Source of the DNA: Actinomycetota bacterium
GTDB lineage: Bacteria > Actinomycetota > Actinomycetes > Actinomycetales > Dermatophilaceae
Assembly: GCA_020161815.1 (NCBI GenBank)
Contig: JAIUOP010000013.1
Span: 23,284 to 87,283, forward strand
DNA length: 64,000 nucleotides
Direction of reading: 5' to 3'
Shown: positions 36,001-44,230 of the stretch, piece by piece
Numbering within the stretch: the first letter of the stretch is position 1
Layout of the letters: every line of letters begins with the position of its first letter
Translations under genes and position numbers: made by a program
Notes under the pieces: model-generated
What the model was told of the DNA's origin: nothing
What the model saw: the letters and a program-made list of their open reading frames with translations, nothing else
Database searches by the model: none

Positions 36001-36615
36001 GATCACGCCCACGATCGGCATCTGCGCGATGCCGCCCGCGCCGACGCGGGTTGCAGCGACCCGCTGTTCCAGCAACGCGATGGTGTCGCGCATTGCGGCG
36101 TGATGCGCCTGCGCAATCAGGGCTTGCGTGCCCGCGTCGGCCACGCCCCAGATCGCGCTGACCGACTTCGGTGGGGAGAACGTCAGGTCGAACCCTGCAA
36201 CGGCGGTGCGCGGCTTCTTCGCAACCTCTTCCTCACGGATGCGCTGCACGGCGTCGGCCCGTGTCTCGCCTCGCAAGTCGGGGTCGAGGCGTGCAATGCG
36301 CGCCGCAATCCGCTCGCGTGGGGGTTGCAGCGAGGGGAACCTCTTGCCGAGCTTGCCGCCGGTGATCGGGTGGATGCCGTCACCGAGCAGTCGGGCTAGG
36401 TGTTCCTCGGTCACCGTGTCGCCCTCGGCCAATGCCGGGGTGCGCCCGTCGTCGAGGCTCATCAGTCCGGTGCCGACCCAGGTTCCGGGCGGGCAGCCGG
36501 ACTCGGTGTAGTACCGGGTCAGCGGGCTGCTCATCTCGCGGTCGCCGTCGCCGACAACGACCGATTTCAGCAGGTACTCGTAGCCCTTGCCGGACGACAT
36601 GACCCGGATGGTCAT
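33052..36615 (-). CDS. MobF-family conjugative relaxase-helicase (TrwC/TraA type)
   Basis: Nicks the transfer origin, stays bound to the DNA end and unwinds the strand for export. 1187 aa; ATG 36615 (MTIRVMSSGKGYEYLLK) chosen over two GTGs just upstream. N-terminal TrwC domain with nicking Tyr candidates in LTRYYTESG (about 30) and the metal-binding His motif DPQLHTHVVVSNK (about 220). RecD-like helicase with Walker A LLVGPAGSGKTTALR (about 553), VLVDESSLAG, and a UvrD-like end VHRAQGASVDTAHALVDP. The HxH third His is replaced by V, leaving a two-His form as usual in this branch. Confidence 0.92.
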   Translation of the reverse strand: MTIRVMSSGKGYEYLLKSVVVGDGDREMSSPLTRYYTESGCPPGTWVGTGLMSLDDGRTPALAEGDTVTEEHLARLLGDGIHPITGGKLGKRFPSLQPPRERIAARIARLDPDLRGETRADAVQRIREEEVAKKPRTAVAGFDLTFSPPKSVSAIWGVADAGTQALIAQAHHAAMRDTIALLEQRVAATRVGAGGIAQMPIVGVIATAFDHYDSRAADPQLHTHVVVSNKVQGVDGRWRTLDSRRLHKAAVALSESYNAFLTDHTARLLGVTWVPVDRGKDRNTGWEIEGVSAALIAAFSRRTTGGSDGGEGIEQVKNRLIEQYVAAHGRQPPAATIAKLRQQATLETRPEKELRSLAELTADWRARAEVVLGEDAPTWAQHLLDRGATEARLRADDLGLEQIEDLAAVVLMEVANRRATWGRWNLHAETMRQIMGVRFATTDDRLQVLDQIVAHAEAESLRLTPDYDRALPAHYVESEGDRFQPVDQIAYSSQDILDAEQRLLAHSQRTGGPALTARLVARHTSRKIRGVRLDPDQAVAITRIARSGLSLDLLVGPAGSGKTTALRALHRAWTAAHGRDSVIGLAPSAAAAEVLGDSLGVRAENTAKFLYEHHHGRWNLQAGQLVLVDESSLAGTLALDRITEHAAKVGAKIVLIGDWAQLSAVETGGAFGMLVRHRQSVPELTDVRRFANEWEKTASLGLRHGNTDALDEYQERGRVAGGDAETMLDAIYEAWRSDRDEGLRTLMIAGTGEMVAQLNERARADLVEAGRVEADGLRLHDGTTAGVGDLVVTRLNDRRLATGRSWVKNGDRWQVTHRYDDGSLAVRRLGRGDQPHGKALVLPAKYVREEVELGYASTVHRAQGASVDTAHALVDPETASRELFYVAMTRGKHRNYAYVIVPDPHEVEPHLDQPKPLTLTERLAKVLARSDADLSATETLTLEVDRHASLSTLLAEYDVLAREAQIDRWAALLDIAPFPENVADDVFTSPYYEHLESALARHEAAGHVAAAALTALAPRLTPGEDQADPAAQLASVLDQATQQLRSGKRARARVAGLIPTPAAPIADDMQTALTERQTLIETAARQLLHDAQEAGAAWVARLGQPSSRLEARERWDAHAATVALYRYRYDITSPSPLGDAKAITTADQAAEYRAATTALRRVEMLGKRHEGTSSRSLPQRFDRGPHL

Positions 36616-36625
36616 CACCACGACG

Positions 36626-36728
36626 GCCCCTCCCCGAGACCGTCACGGGAGGGGCGATCTCGGGGGTCAGGTGCGCGCGCAGCGCGCGGCTCGCACTCTT
36701 AGTGCCAGACGTGTGGGGAGTCTGGCAC
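36626..36728. other. Hairpin-rich region upstream of the relaxase, candidate oriT
   Basis: Four dyads in 103 bp: gcccctccc (36626-36634) with gggaggggc (36647-36655); ccccgaga (36632-36639) with tctcgggg (36658-36665), which competes with the first; a GC-only gcgcgc/gcgcgc dyad near 36672-36688; and gtgccagac (36702-36710) with gtctggcac (36720-36728). Relaxase genes of this family usually sit beside their nic site, and inverted repeats flank it. No nic sequence is recognised by eye. Confidence 0.5.
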
Positions 36729-36883
36729 GTAAAGCAGATGCCTCCATATCCAACGCGACTCACGCTGTCGGACTCAGCACGTGCTGCGAACCGGCAAACC
36801 AGCATGGCGTGCTCCGACCCGCTCGTGCGCACACTTCAGAGGCCGCCAAAGAGGGGGTGACGTCCGGCAAGCAGCGCGTGAGG

Positions 36884-36889
36884 TATACT
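36884..36889 (+). promoter_or_regulatory. -10 box for the resistance operon, leaderless start
   Basis: tatact at 36884-36889, with the ATG of the hexapeptide ORF starting 7 bases after it. Transcription would begin at or next to that ATG, so the leader ORF is read from a leaderless mRNA. No good -35 is visible at 16-18 bp. Confidence 0.6.
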
Positions 36890-36895
36890 GTCTCC

Positions 36896-36916
36896 ATGCA
36901 TTTGTACTTCCTGTGA
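36896..36916 (+). CDS. Leader peptide MHLYFL upstream of an ABC-F gene
   Basis: ATG CAT TTG TAC TTC CTG TGA. A six-residue ORF 143 bp before the ABC-F start. Ribosome stalling on a short leader peptide is how several ABC-F resistance genes are induced; the streptococcal MsrD leader is MYLIFM, of the same length and similar hydrophobic/aromatic make-up. The stop codon overlaps tgacggc (36914-36920), which pairs with gccgtca (36993-36999), so a stalled ribosome would change the folding of the leader RNA. Confidence 0.6.
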   Translation: MHLYFL

Positions 36917-36999
36917 CGGCTGAAGCGGTTGACCGCGCTCGTTGAGTCTCTCCGAGCCTGCGGAAGCCACTCCTCCTGACCCTTCTCGGGTCGCCGTCA
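36914..36999 (+). promoter_or_regulatory. Attenuator-like leader RNA of the ABC-F operon
   Basis: Between the leader peptide and the ABC-F gene are an outer stem tgacggc/gccgtca (36914-36920 with 36993-36999), a small stem gcggt/accgc (36925-36936) and a stem gaccc/gggtc (36978-36992). Mutually exclusive folds are typical of drug-induced attenuation. No clear U-rich terminator is seen. Confidence 0.45.
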
Positions 37000-37059
37000 T
37001 TTCGCGTACCCCATTGGCCGGACTTGCTGGCTCATGGTGCGCCTTTGTGAAGGACTCAA

Positions 37060-38715
37060 ATGCACACCGCTACTCACCGTCTTCCCGCGCGCGGTCGCGC
37101 GCAACTCATCGCCTCCGACGTCTCAGTCATGCGAGGCGCCACCCCGGTTCTCAATCATGTGGACCTCACCCTCACCCCTGTTTCGCGCGTCGCGATCGTC
37201 GGCGAGAACGGACGAGGCAAATCGACCCTCCTGCATGTGCTCGCGGGCACGCTCGCCCCCGACAGCGGAACGGTGCAGCGCATCGGCACGATCGGCGTAG
37301 CGGAGCAGGAGATGGATGCCTCCGACCAGCGCACCGTGGGAGAAGCCGTCGCAGACGCAATCGCCGAACCCCTTGCGGCATTGGCGAGACTGGACGTTGC
37401 CAGTCACGCGCTCGCCGATGGCACCGACGCCACCGCAGCGGAGTACGCAGCCGCACTGGAGCATGCCGAAACAGTTGATGCCTGGGATGCCGAGCGGCGC
37501 GTGCAGGTCGCCCTCGAAGCACTCGGCGCAGAAACCGACACGACTAGGCCGCTCGCGGAGTTGTCAGTCGGACAACGCTACCGCGTGCGCCTGGCCTGTC
37601 TTCTGGGCGCTGACGACGACTTCCTGCTGCTCGATGAGCCCACAAACCATCTCGACCGCAGCGGGCTGGAGTTCCTCACCGCCCAGCTCCGATCCCGCAA
37701 CGGCGGTGTCGTGGTCGTGAGCCATGACCGGGCACTCCTATCGGACTTCGCCGAGACCATCGTCGATCTCGATCCGACTCCGGACGAGCGGCTGCGCGTG
37801 TACGGGAATGGCTACTTGGGCTACAGGGAAGGACGACTAGCCGAGCGGGAGCGCTGGGAACAGGAGTACGACAAGCAGCAGGCCGAGCGTGCGCGGCTGC
37901 AAGACAGCCTCAGCGCCGCCCAGAACCGGCTCGTCTCAGGATGGCGCCCGGAGAAGGGCACTAACAAGCACGGGCGCGCCACGAGAGCCGGTGGCCTCGT
38001 GCAGAACGTCCACCGACGCCGAGAGGCACTCGAAGCGCACGCGATCACCGTGCCCGAGCCGCCCCAGGTGTTCCGCTTCCCCGAACTGCGCACCCGAACC
38101 GGCGCGGCGCTGCTAAGCGTCGAGAACGTCAGCGTCACTGAACGGCTTCGCAGTCCAGTGTCGTTCTCACTGTCGCACCGCGGCAGGCTCGTCGTGACCG
38201 GCCCAAACGGAACAGGAAAATCCACCCTGCTCAAAGTTGCTGGCGGAGACCTTGCGCCAGACACCGGCGTGGTGCGCAAACCCCGCACGACGCGCCTGGG
38301 GTTTCTTCGCCAGGAGTCCGACCTGCCGCCCGAACGACGAGCGAGCGAGGTCTACGAAACGTACCTCGATGCGCTCGTTGCTGCCGGGATCGTGCCGTCC
38401 TCGGATGCGGTTGGGGTGTCGCAGCTCGGCCTCCTGAAACCGCGAGAGCTGAGCAAGCGGGTGGGCGAGTTGTCGATGGGGCAACAACGACGTCTCGATC
38501 TGGCGCTGGTACTCGCCGCGCGCCCCCATGTCCTGCTCTTGGACGAACCGACGAACCATCTCTCCATCGCCCTCGTCGACGAACTCACCGAAGCGCTGGG
38601 GGCAACCCAAGCGGCCGTCGTCATCTCTTCTCACGACCGGCAACTCCTGCGTGATGTGGCCGACTGGCCGAGCATCGACCTGTCGGCGATGGCCGGAAGC
38701 GCGGTGCCGGTATGA
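37060..38715 (+). CDS. ABC-F ribosomal protection protein, probable antibiotic resistance
   Basis: 551 aa with two ABC domains and no membrane segment. Domain 1: Walker A GENGRGKST (about 47), signature LSVGQRYRVRLA (about 167), LLLDEPTNHLDRSG. Linker about 235-300 with a long charged helix (EREERWEQEYDKQQAERARLQDSL-like). Domain 2: GPNGTGKST (about 380), LSMGQQRRLDLA (about 470), LLLDEPTNHLS. Resistance ABC-F proteins push macrolides, lincosamides or pleuromutilins off the ribosome; the linker decides which. The leader peptide and the MFS gene downstream (4-bp overlap) point to a macrolide-type module, by inference. Confidence 0.88.
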   Translation: MHTATHRLPARGRAQLIASDVSVMRGATPVLNHVDLTLTPVSRVAIVGENGRGKSTLLHVLAGTLAPDSGTVQRIGTIGVAEQEMDASDQRTVGEAVADAIAEPLAALARLDVASHALADGTDATAAEYAAALEHAETVDAWDAERRVQVALEALGAETDTTRPLAELSVGQRYRVRLACLLGADDDFLLLDEPTNHLDRSGLEFLTAQLRSRNGGVVVVSHDRALLSDFAETIVDLDPTPDERLRVYGNGYLGYREGRLAERERWEQEYDKQQAERARLQDSLSAAQNRLVSGWRPEKGTNKHGRATRAGGLVQNVHRRREALEAHAITVPEPPQVFRFPELRTRTGAALLSVENVSVTERLRSPVSFSLSHRGRLVVTGPNGTGKSTLLKVAGGDLAPDTGVVRKPRTTRLGFLRQESDLPPERRASEVYETYLDALVAAGIVPSSDAVGVSQLGLLKPRELSKRVGELSMGQQRRLDLALVLAARPHVLLLDEPTNHLSIALVDELTEALGATQAAVVISSHDRQLLRDVADWPSIDLSAMAGSAVPV

Positions 38716-39980
38716 CCGAGAAGAAGCTGAACCTGCTGCGCTCCATTCGGCCTCTTGCGACGCGCGACTACCGCCTCCTGTTCGCCGCTGTCGGCATCGA
38801 GGTCTTCGGCACCGGCGTGTGGACGATCGTGATGGTCTTCCAGGTGATCGCGTTGAACGACAGTCCGCTAGCGCTCTCAGCGGTGGCAACCGGGATGAGC
38901 CTGGGCCTGTTCGTGTTCTCCATGCTTGGAGGAGTTATCGCCGACCGTTTCTCCAAGCGCCGCATCATCATCACCGTGCAAGGCGGCACCGCCGCGATCA
39001 TGTCCGCGGTGGCTGCCCTGTCGCTGACTGGGACTATCGAACTATGGCACGTCGCCGTCGCTTCGTTCGCGATGGGTGCCGGAAGCGCGTTCTTCTACCC
39101 GGCTTACAGCTCTTATCTGCCCCAGGTGCTTCCACCTGAGCAGCTTCTCGCCGCGAACGGCCTCGAAGGTGCGCTCCGGCCGACCCTCGGGCAGGGCCTC
39201 GGACCTGCACTCGGCGGAATCGTCGTCGGCTTGTTCTTCCCCGCCATCGGAGCGGTGATCGTTGCGGCCTCGTACACGGTCGCGTTCATCATCACCCTGT
39301 TCCTCAGCCGCCGTGAACATCTGGACGAACCGGTAGCGCCAGAGGATCGAACCAGCATGTGGGGCGATCTCCGTGCGGGCATTCGCTATGTGGTCGGCAC
39401 CCGCTGGCTACTGTGGACACTGATCTTCGGTTCCTCGCTCGCGCTCATCATTCAGGGGCCGATCGAAGTGCTCCTGCCGTTCCTGACCCGCGACCGATTC
39501 GAGGACGCCGAAGCGACCTTTGGCTTCCTGCTGGCCGCATTCGGCATCGGCGGAGCTGTCGGCTCGTTGGTCGTGTCATCGCTGAGACTCCCGCGCCGCT
39601 ACCTCACGTTCATGATCGCCTGCTGGGGCGGCGGCACTTTACCCCTCGTGGCAATAGGAATAGCCGACAGTCTGATCGTGATGCTTGCGGCCCTGTTCAT
39701 CGTCGGAGCCGCCACAGGGGCCGGGGTCGTGATCTGGGGAACCCTGCTGCAACGGCTCGTTCCCCTCGACATGATCGGTCGCGTCGCAAGCCTTGACTTC
39801 TTCGTCTCGATCGCCTTCATGCCCGTTTCCATAGCTATTGCAGGCCCACTATCTCTACTCGTCCCAGTGCCGGTGATCTTCGTGGTTGCGGGAGTGCTTC
39901 CCCCTCTGCTCGCCGTGATCGCGCTGACCGCGGGACGCATGAGACAGGCTGAGGCGGGACGTCCGCTGGATGCCTTGTAG
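38712..39980 (+). CDS. MFS drug exporter
   Basis: 422 aa, about 12 membrane helices. ATG 38712 overlaps the ABC-F stop. MFS motif A-like GGVIADRFSKRRIIIT between helices 2 and 3 (about 75-90) and ALRPTLGQGLGPALGG in helix 5. It resembles the Mef/enterobactin-exporter group. Mef(A)–Msr(D) is a known macrolide-resistance pair; here the order is reversed. Substrate not known from sequence. Confidence 0.85.
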   Translation: MTEKKLNLLRSIRPLATRDYRLLFAAVGIEVFGTGVWTIVMVFQVIALNDSPLALSAVATGMSLGLFVFSMLGGVIADRFSKRRIIITVQGGTAAIMSAVAALSLTGTIELWHVAVASFAMGAGSAFFYPAYSSYLPQVLPPEQLLAANGLEGALRPTLGQGLGPALGGIVVGLFFPAIGAVIVAASYTVAFIITLFLSRREHLDEPVAPEDRTSMWGDLRAGIRYVVGTRWLLWTLIFGSSLALIIQGPIEVLLPFLTRDRFEDAEATFGFLLAAFGIGGAVGSLVVSSLRLPRRYLTFMIACWGGGTLPLVAIGIADSLIVMLAALFIVGAATGAGVVIWGTLLQRLVPLDMIGRVASLDFFVSIAFMPVSIAIAGPLSLLVPVPVIFVVAGVLPPLLAVIALTAGRMRQAEAGRPLDAL

Positions 39981-40024
39981 ACCACAAAACAGATAGGGTC
40001 GATCTCCGTCATCAGTCCGCATAC

Positions 40025-40969
40025 GTGAGGGCATCAGAACTTCGACGAGCGCGTTCGTCCGAGCCTCAGGCCGGACCATACGCGCCTTTGGTGGCGCGAA
40101 CTCGAACTATGCATCGCCCTGTGCTGCCGGTGGCGTATGACTGTGTGAAGTTCATCATCGTGCGCGATGGCTCGGCCTGCCTGTTCTCCGAGTTCGGGCA
40201 ACAGCCGGTCAAGGCCGGTGACGTGGTGATGCTGGGCGCGAACGTGCTCTGCGGGTCAGAACCCGAGGGGCACATCACGGTCACGACGATCTATGCTGAC
40301 ACCGACTTCCTGCTTGACCAACTGCGCTGGCAATACGCGGCATTCCTCGATGACCGGCTCGACGCGCAAGGGTTCGCCGAGACGATCTACACCGAGCCGG
40401 CGCAGATCTTGCGCCTCGGCGAAGACCGGGCGGGGATGCTGATGCCGTGGCTCGATGAGATGGTGCGGCTCAGCGTCGACGGGCACCCCGTGCGGCACTA
40501 CCTGCGGATGCAGGCGCTGTGGTTCCAGATCGCCTACGTGATCGCCCCCTACATCAAGGTCTCGCCTGTGCGCCTCTCAGCATCTCAGCGTGCGCATATC
40601 CGGCCCGCCCTCCCTCGTGATCGACGCTTCGCCCCCTTGCGGGCTGAGGTTCGCCACGTCGCGCAGCTGCTGCGCGAGCGACCGGAGCAGCGGTGGTCGC
40701 TCGACGACCTCGCTGCTGAGGTTCACCTTTCGCCCTCGCGGTTGAGCAGCGTGTTCATCGAGGCATACGGCAAGACACCGTTGGCGTTCTTGACGATGAT
40801 TCGGGCGGAGCTTCTGGCAAAATACTTGCGAGAGACCGACCTCACCGTCGCCGCCGCGATACAGCGCGTGGGCTGGCACTCCCGCAGTCACGCGACCCGA
40901 CTCTTCCGCGAGTACGTGGGCGTCACACCGGGCTACTACAGGCAGATGCGGCGGGCGTTCACCGCCTGA
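40025..40969 (+). CDS. AraC-family transcriptional regulator with cupin-like sensor
   Basis: 314 aa from a GTG at 40025; ATG 40109 (MHRPVLPVAYDCVKF) would give 286 aa. N-terminal cupin-like domain (KFIIVRDGSACLF, VKAGDVVMLGANVLCGS), C-terminal double HTH (WSLDDLAAEVHLSPSRLSSVFIEAYGKTPLAFLTMIRAELLAKYLRETDL, then IQRVGWHSRSHATRLFREYVG). It lies between the resistance genes and the conjugation backbone; AraC genes sit in this position in related actinobacterial elements as far as I recall. Target unknown. Confidence 0.82.
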   Translation: MRASELRRARSSEPQAGPYAPLVARTRTMHRPVLPVAYDCVKFIIVRDGSACLFSEFGQQPVKAGDVVMLGANVLCGSEPEGHITVTTIYADTDFLLDQLRWQYAAFLDDRLDAQGFAETIYTEPAQILRLGEDRAGMLMPWLDEMVRLSVDGHPVRHYLRMQALWFQIAYVIAPYIKVSPVRLSASQRAHIRPALPRDRRFAPLRAEVRHVAQLLRERPEQRWSLDDLAAEVHLSPSRLSSVFIEAYGKTPLAFLTMIRAELLAKYLRETDLTVAAAIQRVGWHSRSHATRLFREYVGVTPGYYRQMRRAFTA

Positions 40970-41023
40970 GCGGTGTACTCGATCACCCAACCCTGAGCCG
41001 CATTATCGAGACTATCGGCGCTC

Positions 41024-41045
41024 GCCCGTTCCGGGCCGGTTTTGC
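41024..41045 (+). terminator. Short hairpin with T-run after the AraC gene
   Basis: gcccg-ttc-cgggc (41024-41036) followed by cggtttt. Weak stem but followed by T residues; could end the AraC transcript before the backbone operon. Confidence 0.4.
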
Positions 41046-41201
41046 CTGGTAGTCCGGTACAGACTCGTCGGGTTCTTCATGAAGCCTGACGGTCACAGTC
41101 TCGATTCCTTGTCCGTCTCGTCTTCCTGAACCTCCCGACGCACCTCACGGTCGTACGGCCACCCACTGGCGGGTGGCATCCGGCGGAAGGGAGGCCTGGC
41201 G

Positions 41202-42167
41202 ATGGCTGAGGTACGCGACGCTCGCGCGGCGCACGATTTGATCGCGCGTCGGGCCTCGGCGGTCGCTGCGATCTTCTACCGGCTCGGCGAGAGTGTGCCG
41301 CTGCCACTCGTCGCGCGCGAGCTGGCCCGTCTCGATGTGCCGGTGTTCCCGTGCGCGCCAGGCGGGAAGCGTCCGATTCCCGAGCGCGGTTTCCACGAGG
41401 CGATCACCGACGCCGGGCAAGTGGAGGCGTGGTGGCGGCAGCGGCCTCGCGCGAACCTTGCCATCCCAACCGGCGCAGCCTCGGGTGTGGTCGTCGTCGA
41501 CGTTGACGTACACAAGGTCGACGGGTACGCCGCGTTCGGACGCGCCGCACGCTCCGGGCTGCTGCCGGAGCCGTTGGCGGTCGTGACCACGCCCACTGGC
41601 GGCAGGCATCTGTACTACCCTGCGGACGCTGGGCGCGAGCAGCGGTCATGGCAAGTGGGCCGGGCGGGTATCGACTTTCGGGGTGACGGCGGCTACATCA
41701 TCGTGCCTCCCTCGCAGCGCGCGATCGACGGTCACCCGACTTCATACCGAGTCGAGGCCGTTGCCGGAGGGCTGGTGGTGCCGCTGGCGGCGCAGCGGCT
41801 GCGCGACTTCCTCGACCCGCGCCCGAAGTACGTGCCCGCGCCGGAACCACCGGGCGGCTGGCCGCTGGACGTTGCCCGGCTCGCCTTGCAGGTGGCTCGC
41901 AGACCCGAGGGCGAACGCAACCTGGGGTTGTTCAAGGCCGCGTGTCGCATGGCCGAGCACGGCCACTCGCCCCGCGAAGCGCTCGACGCGCTCGGCCCGG
42001 CAGCGGGCCAGTCCGGGCTGGGCGAGCACGAGATCACCCGAACAGTCGGCTCGGCGTATCGCCACGTCAGCACCTACGGGCCGCGCCGTCGCGCCCCGGT
42101 ACGCCAGACGGATTCCGGGTTCGCCCACAATGAGCCGCCGGTCTCGGTGAGTGGTCGGGGGCTGTGA
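41202..42167 (+). CDS. Bifunctional primase-polymerase (PrimPol) domain protein
   Basis: 321 aa, ATG 41202 with ggagg just before. AEP/Prim-Pol fold: VPVFPCAPGGKRPIPERGFHEA, ANLAIPTGAASGVVVVDVDVHK with the DxD catalytic pair near residue 102, and TTPTGGRHLYYPAD, then IDFRGDGGYIIVPPS. It lacks the helicase half found in larger replication proteins. Probably primes the transferred strand or helps replicate the element. TGATG overlap to the next gene shows coupling. Confidence 0.85.
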   Translation: MAEVRDARAAHDLIARRASAVAAIFYRLGESVPLPLVARELARLDVPVFPCAPGGKRPIPERGFHEAITDAGQVEAWWRQRPRANLAIPTGAASGVVVVDVDVHKVDGYAAFGRAARSGLLPEPLAVVTTPTGGRHLYYPADAGREQRSWQVGRAGIDFRGDGGYIIVPPSQRAIDGHPTSYRVEAVAGGLVVPLAAQRLRDFLDPRPKYVPAPEPPGGWPLDVARLALQVARRPEGERNLGLFKAACRMAEHGHSPREALDALGPAAGQSGLGEHEITRTVGSAYRHVSTYGPRRRAPVRQTDSGFAHNEPPVSVSGRGL

Positions 42168-42832
42168 TGAGCGTGCAACGAGCGGCATGGGGTTGGGCGG
42201 TCGTGACCGCTGCGACCGGCACTGTGCTGATCGGTATCGGCGCGTTCTGGCTCTCGTTCATGGCTCTGGCCGACCTCGCGGCCCGGTCGGGTATCGCACC
42301 CGGGCAGGCGTGGATCTGGCCTTTGCTCGTGGACGGCTTGATCGTGGTCTCCACCATCGCGGTTGTCGCGCTCGATGGTCGCCGAGGTGCCTGGTATCCG
42401 TGGGCGCTGCTGATCTGCGGGGCACTCGTGTCGGTGGCTGCGAACGCGCTGCACGCGATCGTCGCTGCCGATGCCAGCGTGCCCGCCATGCTCGCCGCGA
42501 CGGTCGCTGCCGTTCCGCCGCTGGTGCTGCTCGCCAGCACGCACCTCACCGTCGTCCTCACGCGCTCGACCGCCGCGCCGCTGAGCACGCCGCAGGCACC
42601 GTCCGAGCTACCCGCTGCGACCGAACCCTTGGCTGCGATCGAGTCCGAAGCAGCGCCGGACGCCGAGCCGGTGCTGGGGAGGCGTGACCGTGCCGCTCGG
42701 CTGCGCGAGGCCGGCTGGTCGAACAAGTCCATCGCCGATGAGCTCGGCGTGCACGCCTCGACGGTGGGCCGTTGGTTTACCCCGCCGGTCGAGGAACCGG
42801 AAATCACAACAGAGATGGAGACAACATCATGA
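42167..42832 (+). CDS. DUF2637 membrane protein with C-terminal HTH
   Basis: 221 aa from ATG 42167, overlapping the PrimPol stop. Four membrane helices (residues about 10-30, 42-62, 70-95 and 100-120), as in DUF2637/SpdB-like plasmid proteins. A linker then leads to RAARLREAGWSNKSIADELGVHASTVGRWF, a clear HTH. Membrane-tethered regulators of this form are common in actinobacterial conjugative elements; precise role unknown. Confidence 0.78.
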   Translation: MSVQRAAWGWAVVTAATGTVLIGIGAFWLSFMALADLAARSGIAPGQAWIWPLLVDGLIVVSTIAVVALDGRRGAWYPWALLICGALVSVAANALHAIVAADASVPAMLAATVAAVPPLVLLASTHLTVVLTRSTAAPLSTPQAPSELPAATEPLAAIESEAAPDAEPVLGRRDRAARLREAGWSNKSIADELGVHASTVGRWFTPPVEEPEITTEMETTS

Positions 42833-43290
42833 ACATTGACCCGCGAGAGCAGGCACGAGGATACGACGACTGGCGCGTCGAGGATGTGCCCGAACCGGGG
42901 ATGCCAGAAGACCGCAGCGAGGTTCGGCAGGTGCCCGAGGCGGTTGCCGCCGCCGACGTGACCAAGCGCAAGGACACCACGGTCGAGACCGCCGCGACTG
43001 ACGAGATGACCGATGCAGCTGAGGCAGCAGAGGTCGAGCAGAAACTCGAGGAACACCGGGCGCGCGGTATCGAGTGGGTGCGGCCCACCGATCTGATCGC
43101 CCGCAACACGGCATCGCTGGCCGGGCGGGGCATCGACATGGAAGTCGAGATGTCACGTAAGGCCCGCGAACCACTCGTGGCTGGGCTGCGGAACCTCGGT
43201 GACCGGGCAAGGCGGCTGTCGCCGCTGTCGGCGTTCGGGCACGGTGCCCGACACCACGCGCCGACGAGGGCTGCGGTCGGGAAGTCGTGA
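42829..43290 (+). CDS. Conserved-type hypothetical protein of the conjugative backbone
   Basis: 153 aa from ATG 42829, overlapping the previous stop (ATGA). Hydrophilic and acidic in the first half (EAVAAADVTKRKDTTVET, EMTDAAEAAEVEQKLEEHRA), a basic C-terminal stretch (GLRNLGDRARRLSPLSAFG). No domain recognised. Position in the overlapping operon makes it a real gene. Confidence 0.7.
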   Translation: MNIDPREQARGYDDWRVEDVPEPGMPEDRSEVRQVPEAVAAADVTKRKDTTVETAATDEMTDAAEAAEVEQKLEEHRARGIEWVRPTDLIARNTASLAGRGIDMEVEMSRKAREPLVAGLRNLGDRARRLSPLSAFGHGARHHAPTRAAVGKS

Positions 43291-43381
43291 AGCGGTGAGT
43301 AGCGATGACTCGACAACGACCGCCCGACCGCCCCCGACGCGACGGCCAGCCCTGTGCACCTTGCCGCCAGGAGGTGCAATC

Positions 43382-44230
43382 ATGACGACCCGCACGAGCT
43401 TCCGTGAACCGGAAGACTTCACCCGCAGCGAGGGCTTGCGTGCCCTGCTGAACCGACTGCACGAGGGCGGCCCCGGCGCGTGGCAGTGCGACCCGGTGGC
43501 CGCCGACCTAATGGCCTACGCCGCCGACAAGTACGGGGCGCTGGCCCGCAAGCACGGCCTCGACCCGTGGGAAGCAGCCAGTGCCGCGTTCGATGTGATG
43601 CGCACCAAGGCCGCGCGCACCGCGAACGACCCGTGGGGCGTGGTGACGCACGCCGTGCGCATCACCTGCATCGCCGAGGAACGCGGGCAGGGCCTGTTGT
43701 GTTCGGTGCATCAAGCCCGGCGTCCGCACATCTCCGCGTTCCACGACGCCGAGCGGCTGTCAGATCGGGAGAACCCGCTGACGGACTACCACTCGGCGTT
43801 CCACATCACCGACCCAGACCCAACCGGCGCCGACGAACCGGCAAGCACGACGGCGTGCTGCTCGGCAGGCTCAGCGGTCGAAGACGCCATCGCACTGTTC
43901 ACGCTGCTGGGCTGGCCCCCGCATGTCGCCCGCGCCGGGGTCGAGCACATCTGCCAAGCGCTCGCCCGAGCAGGCAGCCGCCAGAGCGCCTACGAAGCGC
44001 TGCGCCGCGACAAGCACGCCCGCGCCCTGCTCGACGTGAACAGCACCGCGTGGACAGCGCTGCTGAAAGCTCTACTCGGGCATCCCAGCCCCGCCTACGC
44101 CGCGACCGCTGCCGGGCGCGGCATCCTGCTCCGGCTGCTGATCGGCGAGAGCCTGCGCGCGCTGCTGCGCGACGACGATCTCGTGCTGATGATCTCGCTC
44201 GCTGCCCCGAAACGCGGAGGCCGGTCATGA
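43382..44230 (+). CDS. Hypothetical protein, faint sigma-like N-terminal region
   Basis: 282 aa from MTTRTSFREPEDFTRSEGL (ATG 43382). Residues about 35-105 (DPVAADLMAYAADKYGALARKHGLDPWEAASAAFDVMRT...) have the helical pattern of a sigma-70 region 2, and the C-terminal part (RAGVEHICQALARAGSRQSAYEALRRDKHARALLD) could be a second helical DNA-binding unit. This is a weak resemblance. The stop overlaps the parB start by 4 bp. Confidence 0.6.
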   Translation: MTTRTSFREPEDFTRSEGLRALLNRLHEGGPGAWQCDPVAADLMAYAADKYGALARKHGLDPWEAASAAFDVMRTKAARTANDPWGVVTHAVRITCIAEERGQGLLCSVHQARRPHISAFHDAERLSDRENPLTDYHSAFHITDPDPTGADEPASTTACCSAGSAVEDAIALFTLLGWPPHVARAGVEHICQALARAGSRQSAYEALRRDKHARALLDVNSTAWTALLKALLGHPSPAYAATAAGRGILLRLLIGESLRALLRDDDLVLMISLAAPKRGGRS

